Assembly (NCBI RefSeq): GCF_002007105.1
Contig: NZ_MVBC01000006.1
Coordinates: 1 to 64,000 of the forward strand
Reading direction: 5' to 3'
From: Hymenobacter sp. CRA2
GTDB taxonomy: Bacteria > Bacteroidota > Bacteroidia > Cytophagales > Hymenobacteraceae
Length of the DNA stretch: 64,000 nucleotides
Below the pieces are notes generated by a model, which searched no databases, had not been told where the DNA came from, and saw nothing but the letters and a program-made list of their open reading frames with translations. Positions 60,747 through 64,000 of the stretch are shown here, in pieces. Each line of letters opens with the position of its first letter. Position 1 is the stretch's first letter. Made by a program: the position numbers and the translations under genes.

Positions 60747-61026
60747 TCGGCAAACATACAGCCTTAACCGCCTCATACCCAATTCTGCCGGTGGTTTCAG
60801 GCAGGATAAGCTGACTTCATGAGGCGAGACCCTGGCGCTGCTTTTCCAGAGGCTGCTTTGGGTGTGTTACCGCAGCGGTTGGCATAAGGCGAAATATTGG
60901 ACGACGGCAAGGACCGGCAGCATCTGCATAAGAATCTGTGGCTGCGCGGCGGCTCTGTGAATCTTTATCTGCGGGAGTGGGTTTCGGGGCTGGTTTGCCG
61001 CCTATGTCATACTAATACACAATTTC

Positions 61027-62571
61027 ATGACGCGTTTCTACCCCCGCGAGAAGCTCACGCAGTTAATTGTTGGTTTGGTAATGACGGCCAGCCCGGCCGT
61101 GGTGCCCGCCGCCCAGGCCCAGCGCATATGCGGCACGCCTTCGGCGGAAGAATGGCAGGCGCAGCTGAACCCGGCGCAGCAACAGGCGTACCAGCGGGCT
61201 GAAGCCCGGGCTGCGCAGCGCCAGCAGGAAGCAGCGGCCGGTACGGCGGCGCGCACTGCGGCGGGGGGCGTTACCATCCCGGTGGTGGTGCACGTGGTGT
61301 ACAACACGGCCGCTCAAAACGTCACCGACGCCCAGATTCAGGCGCAGATTGACGTGCTCAACCGAGATTATTCGCGCACCAACCCTGACGCCGTCAACAC
61401 GCCCGCCGCGTTTGCGGGGCGCACGGCGGCCGTGGGGGTGCAGTTCCGGCTGGCCGTGCGCGACCCGAAGGGCGCCGCTACGAACGGCATTGAGCGGCGC
61501 CAGACCACGGCCGCGTACTGGCTCGGTGACCGGGTGAAAATGAGCAGCTTTGGCGGGCTCGATGCGTGGCCGGCCGGGCAATACCTGAACCTATGGGTGT
61601 GCAACCTCGACGCGGGCATGCTCGGGTACGCCCAGCTGCCGGGCGGCGAGCCGGCTTTCGACGGCGTGGTGCTGCTGTACTCCACGCTGCCGGGCGGCGC
61701 GGCACCCTACAACCTGGGCCGCACCGCCACCCACGAGGTGGGCCACTGGCTGAATCTGAGCCACATCTTTCAGGGCGGCTGCCGCGGCACCGACAACGTA
61801 GACGACACGCCGCCGCAGAGCGCCGCCAACTACGGCTGCCCGACTTTCCCGCGCACTAGCTGCGGGGCCGCCGGCGCCAACGGCGACATGTTCATGAACT
61901 TCATGGACTACGTGGACGACGCCTGCATGAACAGCTTCACGGCCGGGCAGCGCCTGCGCGTGCAAACCCTGTTCGAGGCCAACGGCCTGCGCAGCAGCTT
62001 GCTTGCCTCGCCTGGACTCACGCCCGTAGCCACTCCGCTGCCCGTCACGCTGGTGGAGTTCGGCGCTACGGCGCGGGCCACCGCCGTGCAGCTGCACTGG
62101 ACTACGGCCCAGGAGAAAAACAACGCCTACTTCGCCCTGGAGCGCGCCCACGACGGGCAGCACTTCGCCGAAGTAAGCCGGCTAACGGGCTCGGGCACCA
62201 GTTCCACCGCCCGCAGATACACGTACACCGACGCCACGCTGCCCGCCGCGGTTACGCTCTATTACCGCCTGCGCCAGGTCGACCTCGACGGCACCACCAC
62301 GTATTCCGAAGTGCGGACCGTGAACCGCCCGGAGCAGCATGAGGCGTTCCAGGTGCTGCCGACCTTGGTAGCCGATGGGCAGCTGCGCTACACTGCCGCC
62401 GAAGCCGGGCAGCTGGAGTGCTGCAGCGTCTCGGGGCAGCGGGTGCTGCCGGCGGTGCAGCTGCCAGCCGGCACCGGCCAGCTCGACGTGCGCCACTTGC
62501 GCTCCGGCACGTACTTTGCCCGCCTCACGTCGCAGGCGGGCGTGCGCGTCAGCCGCTTTGTGGTGGAGTAA
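61027..62571 (+). CDS. Secreted M43 (pappalysin-type) metalloprotease with T9SS-like tail
   Basis: A 514-residue secreted protease. After a signal peptide (ending QAQ) and an Ala/Gln-rich propeptide-like part, the catalytic core has HEVGHWLNLSH (His236), the M43 zinc site, and FMNFMDYVDDACMNSFTAGQ (the Met-turn region). A beta domain follows (about 340-440), and the C-terminal 75 residues fit a type IX secretion sorting domain (GQLDVRHLRSGTYFARL and a final FVVE). It is flanked by three paralogous STAS-like genes. Confidence 0.92.
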   Translation: MTRFYPREKLTQLIVGLVMTASPAVVPAAQAQRICGTPSAEEWQAQLNPAQQQAYQRAEARAAQRQQEAAAGTAARTAAGGVTIPVVVHVVYNTAAQNVTDAQIQAQIDVLNRDYSRTNPDAVNTPAAFAGRTAAVGVQFRLAVRDPKGAATNGIERRQTTAAYWLGDRVKMSSFGGLDAWPAGQYLNLWVCNLDAGMLGYAQLPGGEPAFDGVVLLYSTLPGGAAPYNLGRTATHEVGHWLNLSHIFQGGCRGTDNVDDTPPQSAANYGCPTFPRTSCGAAGANGDMFMNFMDYVDDACMNSFTAGQRLRVQTLFEANGLRSSLLASPGLTPVATPLPVTLVEFGATARATAVQLHWTTAQEKNNAYFALERAHDGQHFAEVSRLTGSGTSSTARRYTYTDATLPAAVTLYYRLRQVDLDGTTTYSEVRTVNRPEQHEAFQVLPTLVADGQLRYTAAEAGQLECCSVSGQRVLPAVQLPAGTGQLDVRHLRSGTYFARLTSQAGVRVSRFVVE

Positions 62572-62602
62572 TACCGCAGAGCATAGCCACTTCACATAAA
62601 AT

Positions 62603-62640
62603 AAAAAAGGCCTTTGCTGCGCGGCAAAGGCCTTTTTTAT
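62603..62640. terminator. Bidirectional intrinsic terminator
   Basis: AAAAAAGGCCTTTGC pairs with GCAAAGGCCTTTTTT around TGCGCG. It serves both the M43 protease gene and the convergent gene at 62664. Confidence 0.92.
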
Positions 62641-62663
62641 TTTATGGGGTAGTCAGGTAAAAC

Positions 62664-63071
62664 TCAGTTGCGCAGCCATTCCACCGCGGCGCCCTCGTCG
62701 CCAAACAGGCGCAGGCGGTAAGGCCGGGCGCCGTCCAGCCCGAACTGTAGCGTGTCGCGCTGCACGCCGTCCTGCTCGTACACGGCCATGCGCGTAGGCG
62801 AGGCCAGCACGCCGATGCGCAGCACCTGGAAGCTCAGCTGCCGGGCCGCGCGAGGAAAGAAGTCGTGCGTGGTCCACTCGGCTAGCTCCGGCGTCAGCTC
62901 TTCGCGCCGCCGCACATCCAGCAGCCAATGGGCCGTGCGCTGGGCTTCGGCCGTGTTCAGTACCGCTTCAAAGTCGGCCTGCAACTGCACAAATGGCGCG
63001 TCGGCTGGCCAGCGCACAACAAGCACATCTAAATCGGGCCGGTACTGGATAGAGCAGGTGGGGGCAAGCAT
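62664..63071 (-). CDS. STAS-like hypothetical protein, paralog 3
   Basis: A 135-residue protein matching the two at 59.9-60.7 kb: DLDVLVVRWPADAPFVQLQA, WLLDVRRREELTPELAEW, IGVLASPTRMAVYEQDG and PYRLRLFGDEGAAVEWLRN. It is on the far side of the M43 protease. The WLxDVRRRxEL and FxDEGxAxxWL blocks are the best family markers. Confidence 0.75.
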   Translation of the reverse strand: MLAPTCSIQYRPDLDVLVVRWPADAPFVQLQADFEAVLNTAEAQRTAHWLLDVRRREELTPELAEWTTHDFFPRAARQLSFQVLRIGVLASPTRMAVYEQDGVQRDTLQFGLDGARPYRLRLFGDEGAAVEWLRN

Positions 63072-63290
63072 ATGCGGACAAGTTAGCCGCTCGGCCGTGA
63101 AATTAGGTATTCCAGGTGCCGAAAAACCGCTCAGCTTGCCGCAGGAGCGGGGCAGGTAACTATATTTTCAATTAGGCGCGGGAAAGGTGGCCGGGGCACA
63201 ATCAGCCCCGTACACAAGCGCGGGCATGGCGGAACGCACCGGTCCGGGCAGCCCTACTGTGGAGTTGCCCTTCAGCATCGGGGCAAGGGG
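63072..63290. other. Intergenic region
   Basis: No gene or clear regulatory element is seen in this 219-bp gap between two divergently placed genes. Confidence 0.4.
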
Positions 63291-63667
63291 ATGAGTAGCA
63301 AACGGTCGTTGGAGTACGCGTGCAGTAACCTTCGCCAGCTACTCTCCCAAGCCGAGCTGCCCGTTGAGGACTCGCTGCGCCCGCAGCACCGTACCAAAAC
63401 CGTATTTCGGAGCTTACGGCCTTACCAGCCCACTACCTGCGGCAGCAGCTGACGGACAAGGATTCCGTGTATTTCGAGGCGTACCTGCTCGGGCGCTTAC
63501 TCGCCGAAATCGAAGTGTACGCGGGCGCCGCCACCGCCAACCCCGCCACAGTGTACCTGCGCCTGCTCGACGGCGGCCAGTACGTGCAGCAGCAGGAAAT
63601 GGCGCATGAGGCCGTCGAAGCCTGGCTGGCCGAGCATTTCGCCGGGCGAAATGCCGCTGCCGATTAG
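63291..63667 (+). pseudogene. Small hypothetical gene broken by a one-base frameshift
   Basis: From ATG at 63291 a frame reads MSSKRSLEYACSNLRQLLSQ and AELPVEDSLRPQHRTK, then leaves sense and stops at 63452. The next frame, from about 63398, reads NRISELTALPAHYLRQQLTD, then VYFEAYLLGRLLAEIEVYAG and LRLLDGGQYVQQQEMAHEAV, ending at 63667. One extra A in the AAAA run at 63396-63399 would join them into one protein of about 125 residues. No family is recognised. Genuine mutation and sequence error are both possible. Confidence 0.6.
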
Positions 63668-63720
63668 CCCATTGCGGCCGCTATTGGCTCTCAATCCCAC
63701 GCTTGTTCCCCCTTAAGGCC

Positions 63721-63996
63721 ATGATGTCTATTCCCGATGCCAATCTTTCGCTGGGCGAAGCCGTGGCTATTGCGCCCTTTATTGACTACGCGCGCTGCAT
63801 CGATGCCAGCGGCCGCCCGCACGACCACGTTGGCGACTGGCTGGTTGAAGGCAAAGTGTACGCCGTGCGCGTGGTGCAAAACCCGCGGCAGGGCTATACC
63901 CTGGTGTACGTGCTCCTGCTGACGGCCGAGGCGCCTTACTTCAACTCGTTTGCGCCCCACCGGTTCCGGATGCTGTGCTCTACCTGGCTCAACTAG
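63721..63996 (+). CDS. Small hypothetical protein, paralog of the gene at 47907
   Basis: A 91-residue protein sharing ordered blocks with the gene at 47907-48179 (see there): NLSLGEA, YARCIDASGRP, GDWLVEGKVYAVRVVQ, EAPYFNSFAPHRF and a terminal WLN. The ATG at 63721 is followed by a second at 63724. It is complete: the stop TAG lies four bases before the window end. Confidence 0.75.
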   Translation: MMSIPDANLSLGEAVAIAPFIDYARCIDASGRPHDHVGDWLVEGKVYAVRVVQNPRQGYTLVYVLLLTAEAPYFNSFAPHRFRMLCSTWLN

Positions 63997-64000
63997 GCCC

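Noticed and set aside
1-64000. CRISPR array, rRNA operon or prophage
   Set aside because: No regularly spaced direct repeats, no rRNA sequence and no phage structural or integrase genes were seen.

Overview
The window reads as chromosomal DNA from a GC-rich member of the Bacteroidota, most like Hymenobacter (Cytophagales). The signs are Bacteroidetes-type -7 boxes (TAnnTTTG) instead of E. coli promoters, few Shine-Dalgarno sites, a T9SS-type C-terminal tail on a secreted protease, a bifunctional DAHP synthase/chorismate mutase, LytS/LytTR two-component proteins, WbqC, and many small lipoproteins. The genus is an inference from gene content and base composition.

Layout. 0-9 kb: the edge of an IS630-type transposase, an ABM-domain protein, two paralogous secreted prolyl-aminopeptidase-like hydrolases around an RsbQ-like hydrolase, a secreted M28 peptidase, a dienelactone hydrolase and several unknowns. 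9-17 kb: a LytS/LytTR pair whose kinase is frameshifted, cupin, FemAB/GNAT-like and Kazal-domain proteins, two YtxH stress-type proteins, a 540-bp non-coding stretch holding two tandem homologous structured RNAs each with its own terminator, then lysS. 17-23 kb: an unknown 349-aa protein, tail-specific protease, a glycine-zipper stress protein and proline dehydrogenase. 24-28 kb: shikimate-pathway genes (DAHP synthase/chorismate mutase, aroB, aroA). 28-37 kb: BtuF-like protein, M42 aminopeptidase, acyl-CoA carboxylase beta subunit, a small accessory island made of duplicated clpC 3' ends and cargo genes, then clpC. 37-44 kb: WbqC, LpxL-type acyltransferase, Sua5/YrdC, mltG, a thioesterase, a BrkB protein and two serine tRNAs. 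44-54 kb: OMP beta-barrel, Na+/H+ antiporter, RibD-like reductase, NUC endonuclease, PAS protein, two thioredoxin-fold proteins, a Tn3-family transposon remnant, an AraC regulator and an SDR. 54-58 kb: a metal-handling group (HMBD lipoprotein, Cys-rich four-helix copper-storage-like protein, porin, HMA chaperone, VTT membrane protein). 58-64 kb: zinc-dependent phospholipase C-like protein, three paralogous STAS-like small proteins around a secreted M43 protease, a frameshifted small gene, and a paralog of a small protein seen at 48 kb.

Most of the window is ordinary housekeeping and envelope/secretion gene content. The signals least explained by known families are (1) the tandem RNA pair at 14348-14902, with compensatory changes in matching hairpins; (2) the three copies of the clpC terminator module (one with clpC's last codons) surrounding cargo genes at 32.9-34.4 kb; and (3) a family of about 100-nt palindromes with an AGGACCTT core that recurs at least four times. 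Two genes (10.25 kb and 63.4 kb) carry what look like single-base losses in short homopolymers; these may be genuine mutations or sequence errors.
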